From contig SCUF01000022.1 in the NCBI GenBank assembly GCA_004298325.1, forward strand, positions 1-43,237: a stretch of DNA of 43,237 nucleotides, written 5' to 3'. A program made the position numbers and the translations under genes. Below are positions 33,536 through 41,790 of this stretch, piece after piece. The DNA comes from Betaproteobacteria bacterium. GTDB taxonomy: Bacteria; Pseudomonadota; Gammaproteobacteria; Burkholderiales; SG8-39. The notes below the pieces were generated by a model. That model had not been told where the DNA came from and made no database searches. It saw only the letters and a list, made by a program, of their open reading frames with translations. The stretch's first letter is position 1; each line of letters opens with the position of its first letter.

Positions 33536-34237
33536 ATGGACGCCACCCCGAACGGCTGGAAGGTCTTCGATGCGCGTACGCCGATACTGACGTACGAGTA
33601 CTCCTTCGGACCCGGAACCGCCAATGCGCTCGCGGTGGGCATCGAAGGCGGACTCGCCGTCGTGAGCCCGCCGTGCCGCGTCGCCGGCGGCGTGTTCGAC
33701 GACCTGTCCCGATACGGCCCGGTGCGGGCGCTGATGGCGTCGAACGCTTTTCATTACCTCGGCCTCGCCGCATGGCAGGAGCGGTTCCCCGCGGCGCTCC
33801 TGTTCGCGCCGAGGCAGTCGATCGGTCGCATCGAGCGGCATTCGAAGTTGCGCGGCATCCGGCCGCTTGCCGAGGCGGCGCAGATCGCGGGCACGCGCGT
33901 AGACTTCACCGACATGCCGCACTACAGGACGGGCGAAGTCCTGGTGCGGATTTCGAGCGAGCGCGGGCTCGTGTGGTACGTGACCGACATCGTGCTGAAT
34001 CTCCCTGCGCTGCCGCCCAATCCCATTGTCAGGGTGCTGTTTGGCCTCAGCGGCAGCGCCCCGGGATTGAAGGTCAACAACATCGCGTCGCTCTTCATGG
34101 TGCGCGACAAGGCGGCGCTGAAGCGCTGGTTTGCGGCGGAACTCGAAAAAGCGCCGCCGGCGTGGCTGATCCCGGCGCATGGTGACATCGTGGATTGCGC
34201 GTCGAATCAGGACGCAGTCGGGAAGTTGTTCCGGTAA
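33536..34237 (+). CDS. Metallo-beta-lactamase-like protein with degenerate metal site (DUF4336-like)
   Basis: The 233-residue protein follows the MBL fold (GTANALAVGIEGGLAVVSPP near the start, WLIPAHGDIV near the end). The HxHxDH motif is replaced by SNAFHYLGLAAW, so the classical binuclear zinc site is lost; only the late PAHGD histidine and aspartate remain. This pattern is seen in DUF4336-like proteins of unknown function. The ATG at 33536 has an AAGG-type ribosome-binding site. The next gene starts directly at its stop, indicating an operon with the dGTPase. Confidence 0.75.
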   Translation: MDATPNGWKVFDARTPILTYEYSFGPGTANALAVGIEGGLAVVSPPCRVAGGVFDDLSRYGPVRALMASNAFHYLGLAAWQERFPAALLFAPRQSIGRIERHSKLRGIRPLAEAAQIAGTRVDFTDMPHYRTGEVLVRISSERGLVWYVTDIVLNLPALPPNPIVRVLFGLSGSAPGLKVNNIASLFMVRDKAALKRWFAAELEKAPPAWLIPAHGDIVDCASNQDAVGKLFR

Positions 34238-35587
34238 GTGAACTGGCGCCAGCTCCTCTGCCGCCACCGCCTCGGCGCGATCGCGCATGCGCGGCCCCCG
34301 GCCAACCGCACCGACTTCGAGCGCGACTACGACCGCGTCGTGTTTTCCTCGGCCTTCCGGCGGCTGCAGGACAAGACCCAGGTGTTTCCGCTGGGACGCA
34401 ATGACTACGTGCGCACGCGCCTCACGCACAGCCTCGAGGTGGCGAGCGTGGGGCGCTCGCTCGGCCTGCTCGCCGGGCGCCACGTCCTTGCGCAGCATCC
34501 GGGGCTGCGCGAGGAAGGCTTCGCCGAAAACGACTTCGGCGCCATCGTGGCCGCGGCCTCGCTCGCGCACGACATCGGCAATCCGCCTTTCGGCCACGAG
34601 GGCGAGGGTGCGATCCAGGGGTGGTTCAAGAACTCGCCGGCCGGCCGCGCGATCCTCGGGCGGCTCGCGGGCGCCGAGCGTGCGGACTTCGAGCTGTTCG
34701 AAGGCAACGCTCAAGGGTTCCGCACGCTGGTGCGCCTGCAACTCCCCGACAATCCCGGCGGCATGCAGCTGTGCTGCGCCACGCTCGGCGCCTTTACGAA
34801 ATATCCGCGCGCATCGGTCATGACGGCTTCCGCAGCCAAAGGTCAGGGCGGCAAGAAGCACGGATTCTTCGACGCCGAGCGCAGCCTGTTCGAGGCGCTG
34901 GCCGCGGAACTGGGACTGCTGCGCCGCGCGCCGGGCGAGGCGGCCTGGTGCCGCCACCCTTTGGCCTTCCTCGTCGAGGCCGCGGACGACATCTGCTATC
35001 GCGTCGTGGACGTGGAAGACGGCTTTCGCGCCGGCCAGCTGGAGTTCGGCGAGATCGAGCCGCTGCTCCTCGCCATCGCAGCCGAGGCGCCGGTGCGCAA
35101 GCGTGTGCGCGCCATGTCCACGGACGAAAAGCGCGTCGAGTACCTGCGGGCGCGGGCGATCGGCGCGCTGATCGAAGAAGTCGCAGCGGCATTCGCGGGG
35201 CAATCGGACGCGATGCTCGCGGGCGAATTCGACCGGGATCTCGCAAGCGTCGTGCCGCACGCGGAGCAGCTCGAAGCGATGCGCGCGCTTGCGGAGCGAC
35301 GCGTCTACGGCAGCGCTCCCGCGCGCGAGGCGAGAGCGCCGGGGGTGGAGGTGCTCGGCGAGCTGCTGGCGGCGTTCGTCGGCGCGGTCGACGCGGCCGC
35401 GGCAGATCCGGGAGCGCTGTCTGCGCGCTTTCGCTCGGTGTTTGACATGATCCCCGACCAGTTCCTGGCGCCGCAACGCGCGCCCGCTGCGGATCTCTAT
35501 GCGCGCGTGCTCGGCATCACCGACTACGTCTCCGGGATGACCGACAGCTACGCCGTGGCGATGCGCGAGCGGCTCGCCGGCCTCTGA
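34238..35587 (+). CDS. dgt: Deoxyguanosinetriphosphate triphosphohydrolase-like protein (HD domain)
   Basis: The 449-residue HD-domain protein begins with the dGTPase N-terminal pattern (RTDFERDYDRVVFSSAFRRLQDKTQVFPL). Metal ligands are in RLTHSLEV (H64) and ASLAHDIGNPPFGHEGE (H111, D112). The tail has ADDICYRVVDVEDG. It hydrolyses dNTPs to nucleosides and triphosphate, and is of the longer dGTPase-like type. The GTG at 34238 immediately follows the TAA of the preceding gene. Family members affect dNTP pools and sometimes phage resistance; nothing here points to the latter. Confidence 0.93.
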   Translation: MNWRQLLCRHRLGAIAHARPPANRTDFERDYDRVVFSSAFRRLQDKTQVFPLGRNDYVRTRLTHSLEVASVGRSLGLLAGRHVLAQHPGLREEGFAENDFGAIVAAASLAHDIGNPPFGHEGEGAIQGWFKNSPAGRAILGRLAGAERADFELFEGNAQGFRTLVRLQLPDNPGGMQLCCATLGAFTKYPRASVMTASAAKGQGGKKHGFFDAERSLFEALAAELGLLRRAPGEAAWCRHPLAFLVEAADDICYRVVDVEDGFRAGQLEFGEIEPLLLAIAAEAPVRKRVRAMSTDEKRVEYLRARAIGALIEEVAAAFAGQSDAMLAGEFDRDLASVVPHAEQLEAMRALAERRVYGSAPAREARAPGVEVLGELLAAFVGAVDAAAADPGALSARFRSVFDMIPDQFLAPQRAPAADLYARVLGITDYVSGMTDSYAVAMRERLAGL

Positions 35588-35632
35588 GTCACGCGGGCGC
35601 GAGAGTCGCGCGGCGACAAGCGGCCGGGAAGG

Positions 35633-36298
35633 TCATGCCGGCGCGCGCGCGCGCATGAATCGACGGGTGGCCCACACCGAAAGGTTCCAGCAGACGGGAA
35701 CCGCGAGCGTCAATGCCAGCGCGACCCCGGTGCCGAGCGGCACGATCGCGACGCAAAGCGCAAACAAGCCCCAGCCGATGCCGAGCAGGCCCCACAGGCC
35801 GTTGGCGATCACGGCCGCGGTCGCGCGCCCGCCGATGCGGGGATGCAGGATGAGCATGGTGCAGCTGGTCGAGATCGGATAGACGGTGAGGATGCCCGTC
35901 GCGGCCGGTCCGGCGAAGGTGCTGAGCACCAGGACCGCGCCCATCAGGGCGCAGACGAGCAGCGTTCGCAGCGGCAGTTCGTACCATTGCCGCGGCATGC
36001 GCGGCACCGGCGCCTCGCGGAAGCGGTTGCCGAGCCGGATGCAGGCGCCATAGGCGAGGAGATTGAGCAGGCCGGCGCTGCCCACGGTCCAGGCGGTCGA
36101 GCGGACCAGGAACGCGAGGGCGATCCAGCAGCCGATCGCGACGGACAGGCTGAGGAGCAGGCCGCGCTTCTGCGCGAGCAGGAGATAGACCAGCATGAAC
36201 ACCGCGGTGACCGCGTTGATGGCGAGGCCGCTCAGGGCGCTTTGCTGCAGGAACGCCGCGTCGTGATCGAGCGAAAGGAAGACGTAGGCGGGCCACAC
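35633..36298 (-). CDS. Uncharacterised integral membrane protein, start codon unclear
   Basis: The shortest acceptable frame starts at GTG 36298 and encodes 221 residues with about six hydrophobic segments (GLLLSLSVAIGCWIALAFL, LLVCALMGAVLVLSTFAG, ending MRARAPA). The same frame is open upstream to 36472 and clearly codes for a first membrane helix and loop (YDLVFWLSLALKLLLTAGIV, then ERAGPLIGALVVTLPVTVW). That extension contains no ATG, GTG or TTG. The only nearby ATG (36476-36474) is in another frame. Either a rare start is used, or a frameshift or base change has damaged the gene. Function unknown. Confidence 0.6.
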   Translation of the reverse strand: MWPAYVFLSLDHDAAFLQQSALSGLAINAVTAVFMLVYLLLAQKRGLLLSLSVAIGCWIALAFLVRSTAWTVGSAGLLNLLAYGACIRLGNRFREAPVPRMPRQWYELPLRTLLVCALMGAVLVLSTFAGPAATGILTVYPISTSCTMLILHPRIGGRATAAVIANGLWGLLGIGWGLFALCVAIVPLGTGVALALTLAVPVCWNLSVWATRRFMRARAPA

Positions 36299-36515
36299 CG
36301 TGACGGGCAGCGTGACGACCAGCGCGCCGATGAGCGGTCCGGCGCGCTCTACGATGACCGAGGCGGTGACGACGATGCCGGCGGTCAGCAGCAGCTTGAG
36401 CGCCAGGGACAGCCAGAAAACGAGGTCGTAGGTGATTGGGAAGAGACCGGGCCGCCGGCGCCGCGACGAAGCTCATGACGCTACCGAAACGCCTGCGCCG
36501 GATGGAAATACCGTC

Positions 36516-36536
36516 TTCCTATGCAACGCATCGGAA
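36516..36536. promoter_or_regulatory. Candidate LysR-regulator site 1 (upstream of lysR)
   Basis: TTCCTATGC (36516-36524), AAC, GCATCGGAA (36528-36536) form a nine-base dyad with one mismatch. It lies 21 bases before the lysR ATG. Its left arm, read on the other strand, is GCATAGGAA, the same nine bases found at site 2. Confidence 0.5.
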
Positions 36537-36557
36537 AAGTGGATAATCCGCAGGCCA

Positions 36558-37484
36558 ATGATTCCAATCACGATTCGGCAGCTGCAGTATTTCGTAGGGG
36601 TCTACGAAGAGGCGAGCTTTTCGAAGGCCGCCGCGCGCGAGCATTGCTCGCAGCCCGCGCTCAGCGCCCAGATCCGCAACCTGGAGCAGATTCTCGAGCA
36701 TTCGCTGTTCGACCGTTCGGTGAGCGGGGTGACCCCTACGGCCGCCGGTCTGCGCTTCTACCGCTACTCGATTGCGATCCTGCGTTCGGTCAACGCCGCG
36801 CGGCTGGAAATGGCGGAGGTGAGCGGGCAGTTCGCGGGGAAGGTGAAGATGGGCCTCATTCCGACCGTGGTGCGCGGCCTGCTGCCGATGTTCCTGCCGC
36901 AATTCGTCGAGGCCCACCCGATGGTCGACATCATGCTCATCCAGGGCTTCAGCGATCCGCTGGCGCGCTCGGTGCTGGAGCAGGAAACCGATTTCGCGGT
37001 GGTGCTCGAACCGCCCAAGCACGAGGGCATCGAGATCACCAAGATCGCCGACGACACGATGGTCCTGGTCAGCAGCCCCGCGCTCGGGCTCGCGCCCGGC
37101 GCCCCGGTACGCATGGCCGAGCTGCCGCCGCTGAATCTGGTCGTGCCCTCGCCCAATCACATCCTCAGGCACAACATCGAGCGGCGCATCTGGACCCAGG
37201 AGATCAAGGTCGCCAGGATCCTGGAAATGGATACCGTGCACGGCATGATCGATTTCGTCGCCCATACGGCGTGGGCGACCATCCTGCCGTTCACCGCGGT
37301 GCTCTGCGACGTCGGTTCCGAGCGGCTGCGCATCAATCCGATCAGCCAGCCGCACCTGGAAGCGAATCTCTACCTCATCCACCTCACCCGGCAGCCGCTG
37401 TCGCAGGTGGCGCTCGCCGTGATCGAGGATCTGAAGCGCCAGGCCGCGGCGCACCGGATGGTGGAAAAGCCCGCACTGGCTTGA
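36558..37484 (+). CDS. LysR-family transcriptional regulator
   Basis: The 308-residue regulator has the LysR winged helix-turn-helix (ITIRQLQYFVGVYEEASFSKAAAREHCSQPALSAQIRNLEQIL) and a periplasmic-binding-protein-like effector domain (GKVKMGLIPTVVRGLLPMFLPQF). The ATG at 36558 gives the normal N-terminus; the frame is open further upstream. It is transcribed in the same direction as the following catabolic operon, with a shared dyad before both, which suggests autoregulation and operon activation. The effector is unknown, probably a pathway intermediate. Confidence 0.92.
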   Translation: MIPITIRQLQYFVGVYEEASFSKAAAREHCSQPALSAQIRNLEQILEHSLFDRSVSGVTPTAAGLRFYRYSIAILRSVNAARLEMAEVSGQFAGKVKMGLIPTVVRGLLPMFLPQFVEAHPMVDIMLIQGFSDPLARSVLEQETDFAVVLEPPKHEGIEITKIADDTMVLVSSPALGLAPGAPVRMAELPPLNLVVPSPNHILRHNIERRIWTQEIKVARILEMDTVHGMIDFVAHTAWATILPFTAVLCDVGSERLRINPISQPHLEANLYLIHLTRQPLSQVALAVIEDLKRQAAAHRMVEKPALA

Positions 37485-37489
37485 GCGCG

Positions 37490-37521
37490 GCCGCGGAACG
37501 GCTCCGCGGCGCTCGGCTTTT
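37490..37521 (+). terminator. Possible intrinsic terminator after lysR
   Basis: GCCGCGGA (37490-37497), loop ACGGC, TCCGCGGC (37503-37510) make a perfect eight-base GC-rich stem six bases after the lysR stop. A short run of four T residues (37518-37521) follows after seven bases, so termination would be imperfect. Confidence 0.5.
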
Positions 37522-37542
37522 CGAATAGCAAGCATAGGAAAA
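37518..37542. promoter_or_regulatory. Candidate LysR-regulator site 2 (upstream of the MmgE/PrpD operon)
   Basis: TTTTCGAATAGC and GCATAGGAAAA form an imperfect dyad. The segment GCAAGCATAGGAAAA (37528-37542) matches GCAACGCATCGGAAAA at site 1 with one gap and one mismatch. A -10-like TACAGT (37572-37577) downstream would place the dyad near -54, a usual position for LysR activators. Confidence 0.45.
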
Positions 37543-37677
37543 TCGTATCTCCGGGTGGTGATCCCTGCGGCTACAGTAGTGACCGCTGCGCGGCGACTGA
37601 CGGGCAGTTCTGCCATCGACGCAGCGCGCGTGCAGCGCATCCCGCGCACGACGAATGCGACGATAGGAAACGACGAC

Positions 37678-39045
37678 ATGTCTGTCACCGCTGGGCTTGC
37701 CCGCTTCATTCACGCGCTGGACTTCGCGGCCGTGCCGCCGGCAGTGGCGGAGAAGACCCGCACCTGCCTTCTGAACGGGTACGGCATCGGCCTTGGCTGT
37801 CACGACACGCCCTACGCGCCGGTCGCGCGCCGCGCCGCGCTGCGCCTGTACGGCGAGCAGCCGGCCGGCGCCACGCTGCTCGGCGATGGCCGCAGGACCG
37901 CGATCGCCGGTGCGCTACTCGCCAACTCGGCGCTGTTCCACGGCCGGGCGCAGGAAGACACCTGCGGCGCAGCGCATCTGGGCACCGTCATGATTCCGCT
38001 GCTCACGGCGCTGATCGAGACCGGAGACTATCCGCTCGCGCGGCTGCTGCCTGCGCTGCTCGCGGGCTACGAGACGGGCGGCTTGCTGGAGAATACCTAC
38101 GCCGGCCGCACCACGCCGGGCGGCTTCCGTGCATCGCCCGTGTACGGAGCGCTCGCGGCGGCTGCCGCGAGCGCCAGGCTGATGGACCTGCCCGAGGAAC
38201 AGATCGCGGCCGCGCTCGCGAATGCGGCGTCGTTCGCCGGCGGCATCCTGCAGTCTTTCACCGACGGCACCGACGAGTGGCGCTACCAGGTGGGTCTGGC
38301 CGCGCAGATCGGCCTCACGGCGACGGAACTCGCGCGCGCCGGATCGATTTCCGCGCCGCATGCGATCGAGGGCAAGTCGGGGTTCGTGCGCGCCTTTGCG
38401 CGCGAAGACTGCGACGCCGGCGCGCTGCTGGCCGGACTGGGCAAGGACTGGGCCGTGCTGCGCGTCACCTTCAAGCCGTACCCGGTGTGCGCCTTCAATC
38501 AGACCCCGGTCACCGCGGCGCTCGCCCTGAGGCAGAAACTCGGCAGCGCCCGCATCGCCGCGGTGCGCGTCCACATGAATCCCTATGAGACGGGATACGC
38601 CGGCATGGACGCGACCGGGCCGTTCGACTCGATTTCGGGCACCCTGATGAGCATTCCCTTCTGCATCGCCACCACGCTGCTGCACGGCGCGCCGGACATG
38701 GCGCGAATGACGACCTACGACGACCGCGAGGTCAATGCGCTGATTCCGCGCATCCGTCTGGCGAGCGACGCGAACGTTCCTTCGCTGTGCTGCCGGATCG
38801 AAGTCGACACCGCCGACGCACGCACCGTGATCCAGGACCAGCGCATGACGACGCGCGACTTCGCTTTCGACCGCAAGGGCGTGTCCGCGCTGGTGCGGCG
38901 CATCGGCGTCGAGCAGGCCGTCCCGGCGCAGTCCTACGATGCGATCGAGGCGTTCGTCGACGACCTGCCCGGGGGCAGCATTCACGCCGTGTTGCGCGCG
39001 TTCACGCTGCTGCCCGCGGCGCGCGCGCCAGCCAAGGCGGCATGA
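37678..39045 (+). CDS. MmgE/PrpD family protein
   Basis: The 455-residue protein matches the MmgE/PrpD fold over its length (RTCLLNGYGIGLGCHDTP, FHGRAQEDTCGAAHLGTV, GKSGFVRAFA, FKPYPVCAFNQTPVTAAL). The family includes 2-methylcitrate dehydratase, cis-aconitate decarboxylase and imidisuccinate epimerase-type enzymes, so the reaction is uncertain. The ATG at 37678 is preceded by AGGAAA. It is the first gene of the operon and overlaps the next start in ATGA. The 193-base gap before it holds a terminator-like hairpin and the candidate LysR site. Confidence 0.9.
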   Translation: MSVTAGLARFIHALDFAAVPPAVAEKTRTCLLNGYGIGLGCHDTPYAPVARRAALRLYGEQPAGATLLGDGRRTAIAGALLANSALFHGRAQEDTCGAAHLGTVMIPLLTALIETGDYPLARLLPALLAGYETGGLLENTYAGRTTPGGFRASPVYGALAAAAASARLMDLPEEQIAAALANAASFAGGILQSFTDGTDEWRYQVGLAAQIGLTATELARAGSISAPHAIEGKSGFVRAFAREDCDAGALLAGLGKDWAVLRVTFKPYPVCAFNQTPVTAALALRQKLGSARIAAVRVHMNPYETGYAGMDATGPFDSISGTLMSIPFCIATTLLHGAPDMARMTTYDDREVNALIPRIRLASDANVPSLCCRIEVDTADARTVIQDQRMTTRDFAFDRKGVSALVRRIGVEQAVPAQSYDAIEAFVDDLPGGSIHAVLRAFTLLPAARAPAKAA

Positions 39046-40010
39046 CGCAGGCGCCCCTGCTGCTGGAACTCTACCGCCGCATGGCGACGATCCGCCGCGC
39101 CGAGGAGCGGCTCTCGAAGCTGTTCGCCGACGGCGAGGTGCCCGGATTCCTGCACCTGTCGATCGGGCAGGAGGCGGTGCCGGTGGGGGTGTGCGCCGCG
39201 CTCGAGCGCGGCGACACCGTGGCCTCGACGCATCGCGGCCACGGCCACGCGCTCGCCAAGGGCATGGCGCTCGAAGGCTTCTTCGCCGAGATCATGGGGC
39301 GCGCAAGCGGCGTCTGCGCGGGCCGGGGCGGCTCGATCCACGTGGCGGACATGAGTATCGGCATGCTGGGTGCCAACGGCATCGTCGGCGGCGGCCTGCC
39401 GCTCGCTACGGGCAGCGCGCTCGCGCACCAGGTGAAGGGCCGGCCGAACGTCGCAGTGGCGTTTTTCGGCGACGGCGCGATGGCCGAAGGCGCGCTGCAT
39501 GAATGCCTGAACCTGGCGCGGCTCTGGCAGCTGCCGCTCGTGTTCGTCTGCGAAAACAACGGCTGGGGCGAATTCTCGCCGCACGAGCGCCAGTTTGCGG
39601 CCAAGCTCGCCGCGCTCGGCGCCGCCTTCGCCATTCCGTACGAAGAGGCCGATGGCACGGATGTCGAGGCGGTGGCGGCTGCGGCGCGGCGCCGCGTCGA
39701 GCCCGCGCGCCGCGGCGAGGGGCCGCAGATCCTGGAATGCCGCACGCCGCGCTGGCGCGGGCACTACGAGGGCGATCCGCAGAAGTATCGCGAGCCCTCG
39801 AACCTCGATGCCGCGCGCGGGCAGGACGCGCTGGCACTGGCGGCGGCGCGACTCGCCGCGCAGGGCGTGGACGCCGAGGCGCTCGGCGCGATCGAGCGCG
39901 CGATCACCGAGCGCATCGAAGCCGCGGTGGCGGCGGCGCGCGCGGCGGCCGAGCCGGACTTCGCCGCCGCGGTGGCCGGGGTCTACGCCGAAGCTCGTGC
40001 GCATGCCTGA
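39042..40010 (+). CDS. Thiamine-diphosphate-dependent 2-oxoacid/acetoin dehydrogenase E1 component, alpha subunit
   Basis: The 322-residue protein has the E1-alpha signature LSIGQEAVPVGVCAAL, STHRGHGHALAKG and AGRGGSIHVAD. The thiamine-diphosphate motif starts FFGDGAMAEGALHE and ends CENNGWGEFSP. It decarboxylates a 2-oxoacid, or cleaves acetoin, together with the beta subunit encoded next. It is most like AcoA-type proteins in length and motif details. It starts inside the stop of the MmgE/PrpD gene, and its end overlaps the next gene by eight bases, so the three are translationally linked. Confidence 0.92.
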   Translation: MTQAPLLLELYRRMATIRRAEERLSKLFADGEVPGFLHLSIGQEAVPVGVCAALERGDTVASTHRGHGHALAKGMALEGFFAEIMGRASGVCAGRGGSIHVADMSIGMLGANGIVGGGLPLATGSALAHQVKGRPNVAVAFFGDGAMAEGALHECLNLARLWQLPLVFVCENNGWGEFSPHERQFAAKLAALGAAFAIPYEEADGTDVEAVAAAARRRVEPARRGEGPQILECRTPRWRGHYEGDPQKYREPSNLDAARGQDALALAAARLAAQGVDAEALGAIERAITERIEAAVAAARAAAEPDFAAAVAGVYAEARAHA

Positions 40011-40983
40011 GACGCGCTACTCGGCGGCGATCAACCGCGCGCTCGCCGATGCGATGGCCGCCGACGAATCGGTGGTGCTGTTCGGCGAGGACGTGGCCGC
40101 GCCCGGCGGACCGTTCGCCGTGACGCGCGGGCTGCTCGCGAAATTCGGCCCGCTGCGGGTGCGCGATACGCCGATCTCGGAAGCGGCGATTGCCGGCGCC
40201 GCGGCGGGCGCGGCGCTCTCCGGCCTGCGGCCGGTGGTCGAGATCATGTTCATGGACTTCATGACCTTCACCATGGACGCGCTCGTCAACCAGGCGGCCA
40301 AGGCGCATTTCATGTTCGGCGGACAGTGCAGCGTGCCGATGGTGGTGCGCGCCCCGCACGGCGGCGGCCTCAACGCGGGGCCGCAGCATTCGCAATGCCT
40401 CGAGGCGTGGTTCGCGCACGTGCCCGGCCTGAAGGTGGTCGTGCCGGGCAATCCGGCCGACGCCTACGGGCTGCTGCGCGCGGCCATCGACGACCCCAAT
40501 CCCGTGGTGTTCGTCGAGCACAAGGGGCTCTACGGCAGCAAGGGTGAATTGCCCGAGTCACCCGCGCCGGTCGCGATCGGCGCGGCGCGCATCGCGCGCG
40601 CGGGGCGGGACGCGACCGTCGTCACCTACGGCGCGGCGGTGGCCTGGTCGCTGCGCGCAGCCGATGCGCTGGCGAGGGAGGGCATCGAGACCGAGGTGGT
40701 GGACCTGCGCTCGGTGCAGCCCTGGGACGAAGCCACGGTGCTCGAATCCGTAGGACGCACGCGGCGCCTCGCGATTGCGCACGAGGCGGTGAGCGCCTTC
40801 GGCGTCGGTGCCGAAATCGCGGCCTGCGTCTCGGCCAAGGCCTTCGGCCGGCTGGCGGCGCCGGTGGCGCGCGTCGGCGCGGCGTTCATGCCGGTGCCGT
40901 TTGCGCGCTCGCTCGAGCGCGCCTGCCTGCCCGGCGAGACGGAGATCGCCGCCGCCGTGCGGCGCCTGATGGCGCCGGCCTGA
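40003..40983 (+). CDS. 2-oxoacid/acetoin dehydrogenase E1 component, beta subunit
   Basis: The 326-residue protein is a standard E1-beta: MPETRYSAAINRALADAMAADE, VVLFGEDVAAPGGPFAVTRGL, TPISEAAIAGAAAGAAL, and a transketolase C-terminal domain (TEVVDLRSVQPWDEATVLESV). The ATG at 40003 overlaps the alpha-subunit stop by eight bases. With the alpha subunit it forms the E1 heterotetramer that binds thiamine diphosphate and reductively acylates the lipoyl group of E2. Confidence 0.93.
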   Translation: MPETRYSAAINRALADAMAADESVVLFGEDVAAPGGPFAVTRGLLAKFGPLRVRDTPISEAAIAGAAAGAALSGLRPVVEIMFMDFMTFTMDALVNQAAKAHFMFGGQCSVPMVVRAPHGGGLNAGPQHSQCLEAWFAHVPGLKVVVPGNPADAYGLLRAAIDDPNPVVFVEHKGLYGSKGELPESPAPVAIGAARIARAGRDATVVTYGAAVAWSLRAADALAREGIETEVVDLRSVQPWDEATVLESVGRTRRLAIAHEAVSAFGVGAEIAACVSAKAFGRLAAPVARVGAAFMPVPFARSLERACLPGETEIAAAVRRLMAPA

Positions 40984-41009
40984 AGCCCGCATCCCAAGGA
41001 GAACGCCCC

Positions 41010-41789
41010 ATGTCAGCCATCCTCACCGAGAAGCGCGACGCCGTTGCGATCCTCACCATCAACCGCCCGGCGACGCTGAATGCGCTCGACGTGCCGACGC
41101 TGCTCGAGCTGGAAAGCGCTTTCGATGCGCTCGCCGCCGATGCCGCGGTGCACGTCATCGTGGTCACCGGCGCGGGCGAGCGGGCCTTCGTCGCCGGCGG
41201 CGACATCGCCGATCTGGATTCGCGCCAGGGGCTCGCGCATTACCTCGAATTCGCCGAGGTGATCCATCGCGTGTTCCGCCGCATCGAGGGCTGCGACAAG
41301 CCCACCGTCGCGGCAGTGAACGGCTGGGCGCTCGGCGGCGGCACCGAGCTCGTGCTCGCGCTCGATCTGCGCATCGCGGCGGACAGCGCGAAGTTCGGCG
41401 TGCCCGAGATCACCCTGGGCCTGTTCCCGGGAGCCGGCGGCACGCAGCGCATGCTGCGCCAGCTGCCTGCGTGCCGCGCGAAGGAACTGATGTTCACGGG
41501 CGATCACATCAGCGCGCAGGACGCGCTCGCCATCGGCCTCGTGAACCGCGTGGTGCCGAAGGCGCAGACGCTGGCGGCGGCGCTCGAGCTGGCGGCGAAG
41601 ATCGCGGCCAGGTCGCCGCTCATCCTCAAGCTGCTCAAGCGCGCGCTGCGCGAGGGCGGCGAGATGCCGCTGCCGCAGGCGCTCGCCTACGAGCAGGCGA
41701 TGATCGGCCTGGTGCTCGACAGCGCCGATGCGCACGAGGGCTGCCGCGCCTTCATCGAGAAGCGCAAGGCCGTGTTCACGGGACGCTGA
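41010..41789 (+). CDS. Enoyl-CoA hydratase/isomerase family protein (crotonase)
   Basis: The 259-residue crotonase has the oxyanion-hole segments RAFVAGGDIADLD and NGWALGGGTELV. The catalytic region FGVPEITLGLFPGAGGTQR carries the usual glutamate. A strong AAGGAGAA ribosome-binding site lies eight bases upstream. Its location between the E1 and E2 genes of an oxoacid dehydrogenase is unusual and implies that hydration of an enoyl-CoA, or a related crotonase reaction, belongs to the same pathway. The next gene begins one base after its stop. Confidence 0.92.
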   Translation: MSAILTEKRDAVAILTINRPATLNALDVPTLLELESAFDALAADAAVHVIVVTGAGERAFVAGGDIADLDSRQGLAHYLEFAEVIHRVFRRIEGCDKPTVAAVNGWALGGGTELVLALDLRIAADSAKFGVPEITLGLFPGAGGTQRMLRQLPACRAKELMFTGDHISAQDALAIGLVNRVVPKAQTLAAALELAAKIAARSPLILKLLKRALREGGEMPLPQALAYEQAMIGLVLDSADAHEGCRAFIEKRKAVFTGR

Positions 41790-41790
41790 G

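Noticed and set aside
33434-35476. Long minus-strand open frame opposite the MBL-like and dGTPase genes
   Set aside because: It has shadow composition, while the plus-strand genes have clear catalytic motifs.
35589-36476. Minus-strand frame starting at ATG 36476 as an alternative membrane-protein gene
   Set aside because: Its product is rich in Arg, Ala and His and has no membrane helices; the overlapping frame carries the real hydrophobic segments. The ATG is kept only as a clue to a possible frameshift.
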